Source of the DNA: Amoebidium appalachense
Lineage: Eukaryota; Ichthyosporea
DNA length: 50,122 nt
Direction of reading: 5' to 3'
NCBI GenBank assembly: GCA_963693365.1
Contig: CAVNZM010000032.1
Coordinates: 1-50,122, forward strand
How positions within the stretch are numbered: position 1 is the stretch's first letter; each line of letters begins with the position of its first letter. The translations under genes and the position numbers were made by a program. This document shows positions 42,572-50,122 of this stretch, piece by piece. The notes under the pieces are model-generated. The model made no database searches. It saw only the letters and a list, made by a program, of their open reading frames with translations, and was not told the origin of the DNA.

Positions 42572-42831
42572 TGTCTAGAAGGTGTCTATGGACCTGTCTA
42601 GCGGATCTGTCTAGAGGCACGCTACTGACTAGTATGTGTCTATGTATATTTATATATAAATATAGTAATATTATTTGTAAAATGGAGAGTTTATAGACAA
42701 ATAGACACATAGACAGTCGATTTTGATTTCACTGCAAAAGGTAATAAATCCGGTTCCTACTATCCAAATGGAGCCCCCTGTGGTATCCCGATGTGGGTAT
42801 GGGGTCAGGTGTCTAGCTGTCTATCTGTCTA
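42572..42831. repeat. TGTCTA iteron array around an AT-rich core (candidate origin)
   Basis: Eleven TGTCTA hexamers. Five lie in direct orientation at 42572, 42583, 42595, 42608 and 42637; three are inverted (TAGACA) at 42694, 42702 and 42710; three more are direct at 42810, 42818 and 42826. Between the first two groups is a very AT-rich core (42643-42680) with the palindrome TTTATATATAAA. Iterons that flip around an unwinding core are typical of replication origins, and the array ends 10 bases from the D5-like helicase gene. A promoter or an unrelated binding-site cluster is possible. Confidence 0.65.
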
Positions 42832-42840
42832 TTGACATGT

Positions 42841-44289
42841 TTAGTATTCGATGATCTTGGCAAAAGCTACTCGGTAGCCTTTGGTGGGGGTGGAGTTTGG
42901 GACGTGGATCGAGATCCTTTCGCCTAACACCCTTTTGAGTGTTCTGCCCATAATGGTTAAGCTTGCTTTCTTGGGGTCCTTGCCGTTTTTCTCGCACCAC
43001 TCCTTGAACAAGCTCAGCATGTTCGCTGAGTCCGTGATAACTCCATCAGAGATACCCATGTACTCGCACCCATTCCGACAGGCCACGAGATCTTTCAGGA
43101 AGGTAACGTAGTCGTCGCGGCACATGGCTTTTAGCTCGTCCTTGAGTTTGGAATCGGGTGGTGGAAGAAACAGAGCCACGGGGTTTCCATTTGGGCGGTA
43201 TTGGCGAAAGAAATGAAACAGGTGTTCAAGATTTGCTTTGTCGTCAAAGTGGTTTCTCAGATTGGTGAAGTATTCAGAGTCGCCAACTTTTAAAGGCGAC
43301 ACCTCGAAGCAGGCGCTTCTTCGATCGCTCGCCTCAACGCGCAGCGGCCACTCCTCGTTTGACATAAAGACGTAACGTTCGCAAGACCGGCGGGTCATTG
43401 AGTCAATACCCTTACGCTCGATTACCATGGTGGTATCGGTAATCATGTTCTTGAGCTGGTTATTGACCGCATGTTCACCACCAAACATGACTTCATCCAC
43501 CAGCACCAACAGCTTGTCTGCTAAGTGATTGTTGAAGTTTCCAACCAAGCGATGCTTGCTGTTCACGGTGACTACGAGGCGTTCGCCCAGCAGCTTGGAA
43601 AAGATAGTCCAGAAGACACCTTTGCCTGTGCCCTGTTTAGACATAAACAGACAGCAGCTGTCAGGCTTGGTTCCTGGGTGTTGGATGATGTGTGCGCACC
43701 ACGTGGCGAGGAAGTTGCCCATGATGGGGTTGTCAGCTGCCATCACCCTCTCCAGATGCCAGAGCATGGGTCTCACCCTCTCCATCTCCACCCTGAAACC
43801 GTCAACAGGGGCAAAGGCCATGCCCTTGTACGTGTTGAAGTTGTATATGTTGTCATCTGACGTGCAGTTGGGGTCGGAGGGGTCAAAAACAATACGCTCA
43901 AACCATGTGCACACAGGCTCACGTAGGTAGTTCTCACCCTTGTACCAGTTCTCCACCGGGTTTCCTTTCTTGTCTGTTGTGATGTACAGAAACTGCATCG
44001 ATGCCAATTTGGTAGCGACTGCGTCCTTTCCCATGATCTCAAAAACAGACCTGTTGCCGCTACTGAGCTTGACGATATACGTGTTACTTGCATGAACCAC
44101 GCTTGCTATCTTCGACTGTAGAAACTGCAGAATCTGGTTCAGATCCGCCCAGCGACCAAGGCAACTGGAAGACACAAAGCGTGGCTGTCCGTCGTCCGTG
44201 GCTAGGAACAGACGGCGCGCGACCGTGGCTTCGGCGTCGCCGCGCTGACGTTTGGGTGTAGGGCTCGCCAGCATTCTTATTGGTGGCAT
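42841..44289 (-). CDS. D5-like superfamily 3 helicase, copy 2
   Basis: A 482-residue paralogue of the 22627 product. Walker A MSKQGTGKGVFW, Walker B LLVLVDEVMFGG, sensor strand YVFMSNEEWPLRVEASDRRSACFEV, with the same downstream blocks (VTFLKDL, RNGCEYMGISDGVITDS). The N-terminal part carries PTPKRQRGD, a likely nuclear signal. The sequence is less GC-rich than copy 1 and diverged throughout. I used the ATG at 44289; an AAATATTT element lies just upstream. It borders the TGTCTA array. It may be a second initiator helicase, or one copy may serve another element. Confidence 0.8.
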   Translation of the reverse strand: MPPIRMLASPTPKRQRGDAEATVARRLFLATDDGQPRFVSSSCLGRWADLNQILQFLQSKIASVVHASNTYIVKLSSGNRSVFEIMGKDAVATKLASMQFLYITTDKKGNPVENWYKGENYLREPVCTWFERIVFDPSDPNCTSDDNIYNFNTYKGMAFAPVDGFRVEMERVRPMLWHLERVMAADNPIMGNFLATWCAHIIQHPGTKPDSCCLFMSKQGTGKGVFWTIFSKLLGERLVVTVNSKHRLVGNFNNHLADKLLVLVDEVMFGGEHAVNNQLKNMITDTTMVIERKGIDSMTRRSCERYVFMSNEEWPLRVEASDRRSACFEVSPLKVGDSEYFTNLRNHFDDKANLEHLFHFFRQYRPNGNPVALFLPPPDSKLKDELKAMCRDDYVTFLKDLVACRNGCEYMGISDGVITDSANMLSLFKEWCEKNGKDPKKASLTIMGRTLKRVLGERISIHVPNSTPTKGYRVAFAKIIEY

Positions 44290-44359
44290 AGAAAATATTT
44301 TCTCACCATGGCTGTAGTGGTCCGGGTTAGAATGTTTTGTCTCTCCCCTTGGTAAAAGC

Positions 44360-44617
44360 ATGCACATCTGTACGTGTCGTCCTGAGAGGGGCGCTGTGAT
44401 GGTCAAGGAGTACAAAGTCTACAGGTGCACCATCGAGGGCTGCACGTATTCCACAACGCGCAACAGCAACTTCGCGGCGCACAGCGACAAACACACGGGT
44501 GTCCTGCGGCATGTGTGCACGCGCGCGGGGTGTGGGAGGCGGTTTCGATACGCAGTGAGTCTCAAGCGGCACATGGAGCAGCACACCCAAGACACCCCAA
44601 GCCCAGTCAAAAACTAG
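44360..44617 (+). CDS. two-finger C2H2 zinc-finger protein
   Basis: An 85-residue protein with two C2H2 fingers: YRCTIEGCTYSTTRNSNFAAHSDKH and HVCTRAGCGRRFRYAVSLKRHMEQH. A second ATG at 44399 would remove 13 residues, including two cysteines. It is divergent from the D5-like helicase copy 2 gene with a 70-base gap, so it may regulate that gene or itself. DNA binding with two fingers is possible but weak. Confidence 0.75.
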   Translation: MHICTCRPERGAVMVKEYKVYRCTIEGCTYSTTRNSNFAAHSDKHTGVLRHVCTRAGCGRRFRYAVSLKRHMEQHTQDTPSPVKN

Positions 44618-44758
44618 CGCGGGGCCTGCGTGGCTGGGAGGGGCCTGTAGGGCATGCGAGGCACAGCAGTCTCGCAGGGCCCAGAGCCTCGTGGGCCACC
44701 CATGCCCCCCGCAGCCACCCCCCGCCCCCCCTTTTCAGTAATTTTGGCGCGCGCACAT

Positions 44759-46072
44759 ATGGCGAAGCGATGGTGGGACGACGACGGCTCAGGCGAGGAC
44801 ACGTCCCGCAAGCGGCACCGCTGGGAGGAGCCGGACCCGGAGGGTGCAGACGGTACGCCCGAGCGCGAGGACGATGCGGGTGCGTTCGTGCGAAAAAGGG
44901 TGGTGCCATCCCTTGTCCCGACCACGGCGTACAATATCCAGAACTCGTTCTGGCACGACGAGTACACGCCCATCAACAACTACGTCATGGGAAGAACATC
45001 TCGAGCGGAGCTGCGCCAGCAACTGGCCTCAACGGGCAAAATCCCAGAGATTGAGGCGCATGGGCTGGGTATCAACGAAGGTGACATCGATGGATATCTC
45101 GCGGGTCTGTACGACGAGAACTGGCTCCGGAAACATGCGGCCAAGATCGCCAGCGCCGACAACGGCTACCACCCCGAAAGCAAACTGGCGGTCTGGCACT
45201 CTTCCGGTGGCTCGGGCAATTTCCTCAGGTACCAGAAGGGCGGCAAGGCATTCGTCCAGCTTAGACAGTTGGCGAACCGGATCGAATCCAGGTACAACGA
45301 CGAGGGCATGAAAAGGCAGCTTCGTGACTATTACAACATTGCCGAACCCGGAGGGGTCGAGGTGGAAACTGCGGGGCTGTACAACATGGAACACGAAAAC
45401 GAACGGCTGTGGGATGCGTTTCAGGCCGTGCAGCCACATCCGGCCGGTCTGGTCCTGTTCCGGGGTGTCCAGGGCAGACTCGCAGAGGTCATCAACCGGG
45501 AGTTGCAATCGCCGGAGGGAAGGTGCAAATCGATCCTAATCCACAACCGGATCTCCCTCAGCGCCAGTGCCGAGGCCCGGGTGGCTGTGGAGTACGCAGC
45601 CTATGCACCCGAGCCTAAACCGGAGGGGGCCTTGCTCCTGGTCCTGCGCTTTGCCCAGAGCGACACCGTGTTTCCAATTCTGGACTTGGCAGGTGCTGAT
45701 CTTACCCAATATGAGGCGCTCCTACCGCCTGGTACCATCGTCGAGGTTCAGAAATCCTCGTACAGGCCCCTCTCCGAAACCAAGACCTACACCAGCGGGT
45801 TGGGCAATAGGCAGCCGTTTCCACCGGTCGTTGACTGCATCGTGTACACACCCTTCCACCCTCTCTACCACGAGGTCTACGAGCGCTTCGCAACCCAACC
45901 CCTGCTGCTCGAGAGCCCCGCGGGCGTCACGGTGTGCGCAGCGCGCCCCTCCGCCCGCAGCCTGCTCCCGCCCCGCACCATGGCCGACGCGCTGCAGTCC
46001 GAGGACCCGCTGCTGGAGGGCGTGACCGTGGCGCTTGCCACCGTGACCGGCTGGCTCTCACGGGGAGAGTGA
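44759..46072 (+). CDS. ADP-ribosyltransferase-like protein (R-S-E type)
   Basis: A 437-residue protein. The C-terminal half shows the mono-ADP-ribosyltransferase signature in order: LFRGV with Arg235, then RISLSASAEARVAVEYA (266-280, STS-like motif), then QYEALLPPGT with Gln317 and Glu319, the QxE of the catalytic ARTT loop. This is the C2/C3-toxin-like and vertebrate ART plan, in which NAD+ is used to modify a protein. The N-terminal 220 residues include an acidic/basic RKRHRWEE region and an unassigned helical domain. There is no signal peptide, so it would act inside the cell or be packaged. The target is unknown. ATG 44759 is preferred; upstream in-frame sequence is Pro-rich shadow. Confidence 0.7.
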   Translation: MAKRWWDDDGSGEDTSRKRHRWEEPDPEGADGTPEREDDAGAFVRKRVVPSLVPTTAYNIQNSFWHDEYTPINNYVMGRTSRAELRQQLASTGKIPEIEAHGLGINEGDIDGYLAGLYDENWLRKHAAKIASADNGYHPESKLAVWHSSGGSGNFLRYQKGGKAFVQLRQLANRIESRYNDEGMKRQLRDYYNIAEPGGVEVETAGLYNMEHENERLWDAFQAVQPHPAGLVLFRGVQGRLAEVINRELQSPEGRCKSILIHNRISLSASAEARVAVEYAAYAPEPKPEGALLLVLRFAQSDTVFPILDLAGADLTQYEALLPPGTIVEVQKSSYRPLSETKTYTSGLGNRQPFPPVVDCIVYTPFHPLYHEVYERFATQPLLLESPAGVTVCAARPSARSLLPPRTMADALQSEDPLLEGVTVALATVTGWLSRGE

Positions 46073-46312
46073 TAAGATAATATTTGTTATGTTGATTTTT
46101 CTTGACCATACTGAGGTGTCCGAGGTACGAGGACACAGCGAGTGAGGGTGTTTTGGGTTGGGTCGTTTTATGGGTATCGGTTGCATTTGCCCGGCTGGCT
46201 GGGTACCATGCGAGGCCCGCGAGGCACGCGAGGCACAGGAGCCCCCCCAGGCCCCCAGGCGGCGCGGATGGGTGACCGAGGACGACCGATATGGACTCGA
46301 CTCGGGGTGGGT

Positions 46313-47224
46313 TTATTGACGTGCCGCGGCGGCCCAGGTAGCAAACGCCGTGCGGCCATCCGCAAGCGCCTGCGCGACCTTCCCGGGGTCGACGTCCATG
46401 GGCGACGCAAACAGCCTCCGCTCCGGAGCGACCACCACGAGGCGGTCTCCGAGGCGGGTGCGGAGGTTGGCGAACTCGGTGGCCGCTAGCTCGGTGCCCG
46501 AGTCACGCTGCAGCGCATAGCAGAGCTCCATGCCCGTTTTTGGCACGGATTCTGCGGGGCAGTGCGCCAGCGAGTCGCACAGCACCGTGACGTAGATGCC
46601 GTCGAACCCATCTGCGGCATCCTCGAGTGCCTTGGTGAGGGGCACCAGCTCAGAGACGCCGCCGTCCAGAAACACGGTGCCGCCGTACTCGACGGGGGGG
46701 ACCGCGAGTGGAAGGGCCGAAGACGCGCGCATGCCGACCTGGTACTCGGGCCCTGTGAACCACCGCTCCTTCTTGTTGAGGAAGTCCCAGGCGACGCAGT
46801 GGCAGCGCGTGTAGATGTCCGCGTCGATGCCCTCCAGAAGCGCCGCCGCACGCTCCTGCAGGGTGAAGCGGCTGTACGCCGCCCCGTACAGCATTGACCC
46901 CACCACCGTCCTCCAGGTTTTCGGAAGCAGCGCCATTGCGCCACCCCACGGTTCCACAATGTCCTCCACGCACTTCAGCTCCCCCAGCTCGCGCGCCAGG
47001 TCGTCCAGGCGGTCGGCAACCACGAACGGCGCCACCAGCGCGCCGACGGACGTGCCGTACACCCTGTCGACCCGGTACAGCCCCGACGCGAGCATCCCCT
47101 GCATGAACCCGACTTGGAAGCAGCCCTTGACGCCGCCCCCGGGCAGCAGGATCCGCACACGTGTCCTGGCTTGGGAGGGTGTGCCCATGTTGATGTAGGG
47201 CGCGATAAAAGTCGACGGCTTCAT
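46313..47224 (-). CDS. patatin-like phospholipase
   Basis: A 303-residue protein with the complete patatin set: GGGVKG oxyanion loop (29-34), nucleophile elbow GTSVG with Ser59, and DGG with Asp187 of the Ser-Asp dyad. It should hydrolyse lipid acyl chains, in host or virion membranes. The ATG overlaps the Fic stop as ATGA, so the two are probably co-translated. No signal peptide is apparent. Roles in egress, endosome escape or host lipid signalling are possible; the sequence does not distinguish them. Confidence 0.85.
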   Translation of the reverse strand: MKPSTFIAPYINMGTPSQARTRVRILLPGGGVKGCFQVGFMQGMLASGLYRVDRVYGTSVGALVAPFVVADRLDDLARELGELKCVEDIVEPWGGAMALLPKTWRTVVGSMLYGAAYSRFTLQERAAALLEGIDADIYTRCHCVAWDFLNKKERWFTGPEYQVGMRASSALPLAVPPVEYGGTVFLDGGVSELVPLTKALEDAADGFDGIYVTVLCDSLAHCPAESVPKTGMELCYALQRDSGTELAATEFANLRTRLGDRLVVVAPERRLFASPMDVDPGKVAQALADGRTAFATWAAAARQ

Positions 47225-47868
47225 TCCAAATCCAGGGCGTTGCACACGGAGACCAGGTTCGCCCTTGCGCAGTCCAGCACGAAGGCGGCCAGCGCGGAGT
47301 AGTCGTGGGGCGGCGGCTGGCTCTGCGCGGCCAGCAGCAGCGCGAGGTACCGGTCGCGGGACCTGCCGTCTGTGTACAACGAGAGGGGAACGGCGATGTA
47401 GCGCGAGAGCAGCACGCTGACCAACAGGCGGGCCACGCGCCCGTTGCCGTTGCTGAAGGGGTGGATGTAGAGGAACTCCCCGAGGAAGTGCGCGGCGACG
47501 TGGATGGCGCCGAGGACGCCGTCGCAGGCTTGGATTGCGGTGCGCGTTCTTTCGAACAAGCGGTCCAGCGCGTCTTCGATCTTGAACGGCGCGAGGTACT
47601 GATGGCTGCAGCCGGCGGGAAGCGCGAAGCGCACCCGGTACTGGCCGGGGTTGTCGAGCAGCCCGTCCATGACCTTGCGATGGACCTCCCTCGCCAGCGC
47701 TGCCGTGAACGTGCGCTGTAAACATCTGTACACGCCGTACATGTTTACTATTACGAATATACTGTACATATCATCGTGATCACGTAGATATTGTGTACAT
47801 ATGATCAGATCAATATCACACGCGACAGCCGCGGGCTGCGGCTCACGACTGAGCCGCGGCGCCGGCAA
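47221..47868 (-). CDS. Fic-domain protein
   Basis: A 215-residue frame with the Fic motif HPFSNGNGRVAR (His136), preceded by helices as in Fic/Doc folds. Fic enzymes transfer AMP or other nucleotide moieties to protein hydroxyls. The motif has Asn where most AMP-transferases have Asp/Glu (HPFxxGNGR kept), which may lower or change activity. No inhibitory (S/T)xxxE(G/N) helix is seen. The start is unclear: ATGs at 47868, 47769 and 47742 are in frame, and the part before 47742 has poor protein character. It is coupled to the patatin gene. Confidence 0.75.
   Translation of the reverse strand: MPAPRLSREPQPAAVACDIDLIICTQYLRDHDDMYSIFVIVNMYGVYRCLQRTFTAALAREVHRKVMDGLLDNPGQYRVRFALPAGCSHQYLAPFKIEDALDRLFERTRTAIQACDGVLGAIHVAAHFLGEFLYIHPFSNGNGRVARLLVSVLLSRYIAVPLSLYTDGRSRDRYLALLLAAQSQPPPHDYSALAAFVLDCARANLVSVCNALDLE
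47838..47857. repeat. perfect 8-base inverted repeat
   Basis: GCGGCTCA, loop CGAC, TGAGCCGC. It lies at the 5' end of the longest Fic frame. It may be a hairpin in the leader, a binding site, or part of the boundary with the retroelement. Confidence 0.5.
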
Positions 47869-48071
47869 TATGCAGTGGCCGTGCAGTCAGTATGAACCAA
47901 TAGAATTCGAGAACCGCTAGGATAGGAATGCAAGTCTCATCCACTACGGAGGCGACATCTATAGCTAAACGAACGGAACCAATAAGGAAATCAGACCCAG
48001 TTGCATAAACCTAAACGGGCTTAAGTATTGACCAATCATTTGCCACAAAGTTATCCTTTTAGTTAGCTTCA
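47869..48071. other. gap between the viral genes and the retroelement
   Basis: No gene is seen. Composition drops from GC-rich to near-even here, which probably marks the passage from viral sequence to the LTR element or host DNA. CCAAT elements near 47888 and 48030. Confidence 0.35.
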
Positions 48072-48326
48072 TGTTATTGGTGCACTGTGTGCACATAAAG
48101 ACGACCGCACTCTTCTGACTGGTCAGAAGTCACGAAGGCATCAATGCCACCCATCCAGATGATCCGGAACCTGGGGGCTATATAAACAAGCCGTCCCAGT
48201 ACGGGGGATCACTCTGAACGAGCACATTAAATAGTAACCTGGCCGCGTGTGCCTTACTACCCGTTCTCTGTCTTTATTCTGATTCAGTTGTTCTCTGCCT
48301 TATCCCAACTAGTTCAACTGTTTACA
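48072..48326 (+). mobile_element. candidate 5' LTR of a Ty3/Gypsy-like element
   Basis: The right end is fairly firm: TTTACA followed by a tRNA-primer-like site. Inside are a TATATAAA box (48179-48186) about 145 bases from the end and an ATTAAA element near 48227. The left end is a guess: a TG dinucleotide at 48072 (TGTTATTGG) fits, but others exist, and a target-site duplication cannot be checked because the 3' LTR is outside the window. Confidence 0.5.
48179..48186 (+). promoter_or_regulatory. TATA box in the candidate LTR
   Basis: TATATAAA, 200 bases before the ATG of the first retroelement frame; the expected place for the U3 promoter. Confidence 0.5.
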
Positions 48327-48327
48327 T

Positions 48328-48341
48328 TGGCGACCGCGCAG
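48328..48341 (+). other. candidate primer-binding site
   Basis: TGGCGACCGCGCAG starts one base after TACAT. It begins with TGG, complementary to the CCA end of tRNAs, and TGGCGAC is common at this place in Ty3/Gypsy elements. The tRNA used cannot be named from the sequence. Confidence 0.5.
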
Positions 48342-48378
48342 TTCCAGAATCTCACATCTTTCAAGAATCTCTTCAATC

Positions 48379-49461
48379 ATGGCGGGCGAATTTGACGACT
48401 ACCCTGTACTCTCGGACAATGAAAGCAAACTGACACGTGACACCAAGAAGCCTACCGCAGTCAAACCGCCGCCCCCAACGCAGAAGAAAGCCAAGACTCC
48501 GGGGCAGGGCACGAAAACACTCCCCACCCCTCCCCCTACACAGCCTCGTGCTCCCCAGAAACCGAACACGATCACAAAACCCAACACACACACGAACACA
48601 AAGGCAACTACGAAGCCCACTGGCAACGAACAAACGAAGCCCAACGAAAGCACGAAACCCAAAGACAAAACGAAGCGCAACGAACACACGAAAACCAACG
48701 AACATACGAACACCAACGAACACACGAACACCAACAAACACACGAACGAACTTCAAGTAGCAACGAAGGAAAAAACGAAACAAGACCGGGACACTGCCAC
48801 AGCTCTGGCAGAGGTGCGGGGCCGTGTTCTCTCCAAGTTCTATCGTATTGAAACTCTGAGACGTGCCATTCAAACTGCAATCGATGCTGGGCGGCCTGTG
48901 ATGGACCTCGAAGCTGATGTCGCGCAGATTTACAGTGAGATTTCGCAGATGGAAGACACCACACTGTCTAGAATGTTGTGCACGTCCGCGAAATGGTCTG
49001 AGTTGGAGCGGGAAGCACAGTTGGTGGCTGAGGCACGTGTGAAAAATACGACGGTGCCCACCACCCCCCGTCCTCCCCCACCCACCACAGGCAAGAAGCC
49101 TTTGTCCCCGGTCCCATCTGGGTGCACTGATCCCAAGGTAATTGCACCTCCCGCACCCCCCACTAAATTTACATATAAGGATGTGCTTGCGCGCACACTC
49201 AGCTACACTGATTCTGATGCTGAAAATGAAGAAAAACACGAACAAAGTTACGAAGACACACCCACAAACGAAAACGAACACATGACTGCGAAAGTGCATG
49301 AAGAAGATCACTTCGACCAGCCTAAAGCACCCGTATTTAACGAAATCCCCCTTGCAGGATCCCCTCTGGCGTCTGCAGGTGGACTGGCAGGCACGCCAAG
49401 AGTCGCCCGAGAGGCTCTGATGTCAGCACAGGCTCAGGAGGTAAGGCTGGGTCTATATTGA
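48379..49461 (+). CDS. first frame of the LTR element (Gag N-terminal region)
   Basis: A 360-residue frame opening MAGEFDDYPVLSDNESK. It has a Lys/Pro part, then a low-complexity Asn-Glu-His-Thr repeat (about 73-125, coded by ACGAACAC-type repeats), a helical stretch (VRGRVLSKFYRIETLRRAIQ) and a Pro-rich linker. It ends shortly after the true Gag frame opens (49440), so it is probably the N-terminus of Gag, joined by a -1 shift. The A-rich, AT-leaning codon use is unlike the viral genes. Confidence 0.6.
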   Translation: MAGEFDDYPVLSDNESKLTRDTKKPTAVKPPPPTQKKAKTPGQGTKTLPTPPPTQPRAPQKPNTITKPNTHTNTKATTKPTGNEQTKPNESTKPKDKTKRNEHTKTNEHTNTNEHTNTNKHTNELQVATKEKTKQDRDTATALAEVRGRVLSKFYRIETLRRAIQTAIDAGRPVMDLEADVAQIYSEISQMEDTTLSRMLCTSAKWSELEREAQLVAEARVKNTTVPTTPRPPPPTTGKKPLSPVPSGCTDPKVIAPPAPPTKFTYKDVLARTLSYTDSDAENEEKHEQSYEDTPTNENEHMTAKVHEEDHFDQPKAPVFNEIPLAGSPLASAGGLAGTPRVAREALMSAQAQEVRLGLY

Positions 49462-50122
49462 ACAAGCACTTTGCAGAGCACGAAAAACTGTGGTTGCACC
49501 CTCTCCGCCAGTTGCATGCATCCGAATACGGCCCCATCTTGGCTGCATTGAAACTACCAGAATACAAGGGTGACTTGCAGGATAAATGCACGGTGATTGA
49601 ATGGCTGCACGAATTTTCCCAGCAGATGTTTTGCATTGCAGGGGTCCCCCCCACACTTGCTGTTCGCTGGGCGGTGCAGTGCTTTCCTCTTGCTTCCCCC
49701 GCCCGTGTGTGGTACACGAATTTTACCAGGACACAGGGAGAACTCACGTTTGATGCATTTGCACATGCACTAGTTACGAAATTTCACGACCAGCGTGTGC
49801 AAGAGGCACTCAGTGCCGAATTAAATGCACTCAAACAAGGCAAGCAAAAGGTGGCCGAATTTGCAAGCAGGCATGCGTGTTTGTGGGCACGTGTGTACCC
49901 CCTTAAGTCTGAGGCACACCAAATTTTGGATTTGTCTCACCGATTGGGTGGGGAAGACGAACAAGAATTTCGCAAATATCAACTCAGACAAACACGAAAA
50001 GAAGAAGAATTGACCCTGTCTGGAGTTGTTGCCTATCTCGCAGAAAAAGAAAGAGACAGGCACACACGAACCCCATCCACCATTCTAACACAGAAACCCC
50101 CCCACAAAACAGCAACCCGGTG
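49440..50122 (+). CDS. retrotransposon Gag, capsid region, cut by the window end
   Basis: From about 49440 the frame -1 to the preceding one reads GSILNKHFAEHEKLWLHPL and continues open to the window edge. It contains the Ty3/Gypsy capsid pattern: WLHEFSQQMFCIAGVPPTLAVRWAVQCF, PARVWYTNFT, LTFDAFAHALVTKFHDQRVQEAL, QGKQKVAEFASRH, typical of the retrotransposon gag family. No start codon is near the opening, consistent with -1 frameshifting from the preceding frame or an indel in the overlap (about 49405-49461). Protease and reverse transcriptase would lie beyond the window. Confidence 0.75.

Noticed and set aside
46142-46489. Plus-strand frame of 115 residues after the ADP-ribosyltransferase gene
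   Set aside because: Gly/Arg/Pro-rich with no motif, and its second half is antisense to the patatin gene.
46313-47868. Bacterial-type antiviral system (CBASS or toxin-antitoxin) from patatin plus Fic
   Set aside because: There is no cyclase, sensor or antitoxin beside them, and the context is a eukaryotic virus. Kept as two host-modifying enzymes.
1-50122. tRNA or rRNA genes
   Set aside because: I looked for tRNA-like T-loop (GGTTCGAATCC-type) and rRNA landmarks and saw none convincing. A covariance-model scan would be needed to be sure.

Overview
The window looks like part of a large eukaryotic double-stranded DNA virus, or of such a virus integrated in a host genome. The GC-rich body is packed with intronless genes on both strands, with short gaps, 1-14 base overlaps and ATGA stop/start couplings. 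Genes have eukaryote-style TATA boxes (TATAAAAG type, about 25-70 bases before the ATG), dense CCAAT/ATTGG elements and AATAAA signals, sometimes formed by the stop codon itself. Viral hallmarks are an A32/FtsK-like packaging ATPase, a candidate adenain-like protease, two D5-like primase-helicases, PCNA, an ATP-dependent DNA ligase, an FCS-type zinc-finger factor resembling VLTF2, a KilA-N protein and BRO-like proteins. I see no major capsid protein, DNA polymerase or RNA polymerase here, so the lineage (Nucleocytoviricota or a relative) stays open, and the host is not identifiable.

Layout. 1-560: AT-rich block with a palindromic TATTGNCAATA motif. 0.5-6.8 kb: F-box-like protein, first member of a three-gene family with a J-domain-like core, zinc-binding protein, PL14-type polysaccharide lyase, OB-less DNA ligase coupled to a histone H2B-H2A doublet, and a small basic protein. 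6.8-7.7 kb: decayed BRO-like genes. 7.7-15 kb: morphogenesis-like cluster (protease, membrane proteins, packaging ATPase, coiled coil, basic core-type proteins, zinc finger, U-box-like protein). 14.7-19.2 kb: very large DDE (Tc1/IS630-like) transposase or integrase spread over three frames. 19.2-26.3 kb: PCNA, acidic membrane-anchored protein, KilA-N protein, D5-like helicase, unknowns. 26.3-31.8 kb: repeats, two divergent J-like paralogues sharing a duplicated promoter, and nine 60-base palindromic repeats. 31.8-39.1 kb: coiled coil, AAA+ ATPase, abundant-looking structural protein, cytosine-C5 methyltransferase, SF2 helicase. 39.1-47.9 kb: paralogue remnants, BRO-like protein, C2H2 zinc fingers, TGTCTA iteron array beside a second D5-like helicase, ADP-ribosyltransferase, patatin-like lipase and Fic protein. 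48-50.1 kb: 5' part of a Ty3/Gypsy-like LTR element cut by the window edge.

Together these give replication (PCNA, ligase, helicases, candidate iteron origin), packaging and maturation (ATPase, protease, histone doublet, basic proteins), gene control (zinc fingers, KilA-N, BRO, VLTF2-like), possible integration (DDE protein) and host manipulation (F-box, U-box-like, J-like, ART, Fic, patatin, methyltransferase). Several genes are broken at G/C homopolymers. Either the assembly has indels or this is a decaying endogenous copy; the LTR element and the gene remnants favour an integrated, rearranged locus but do not prove it.
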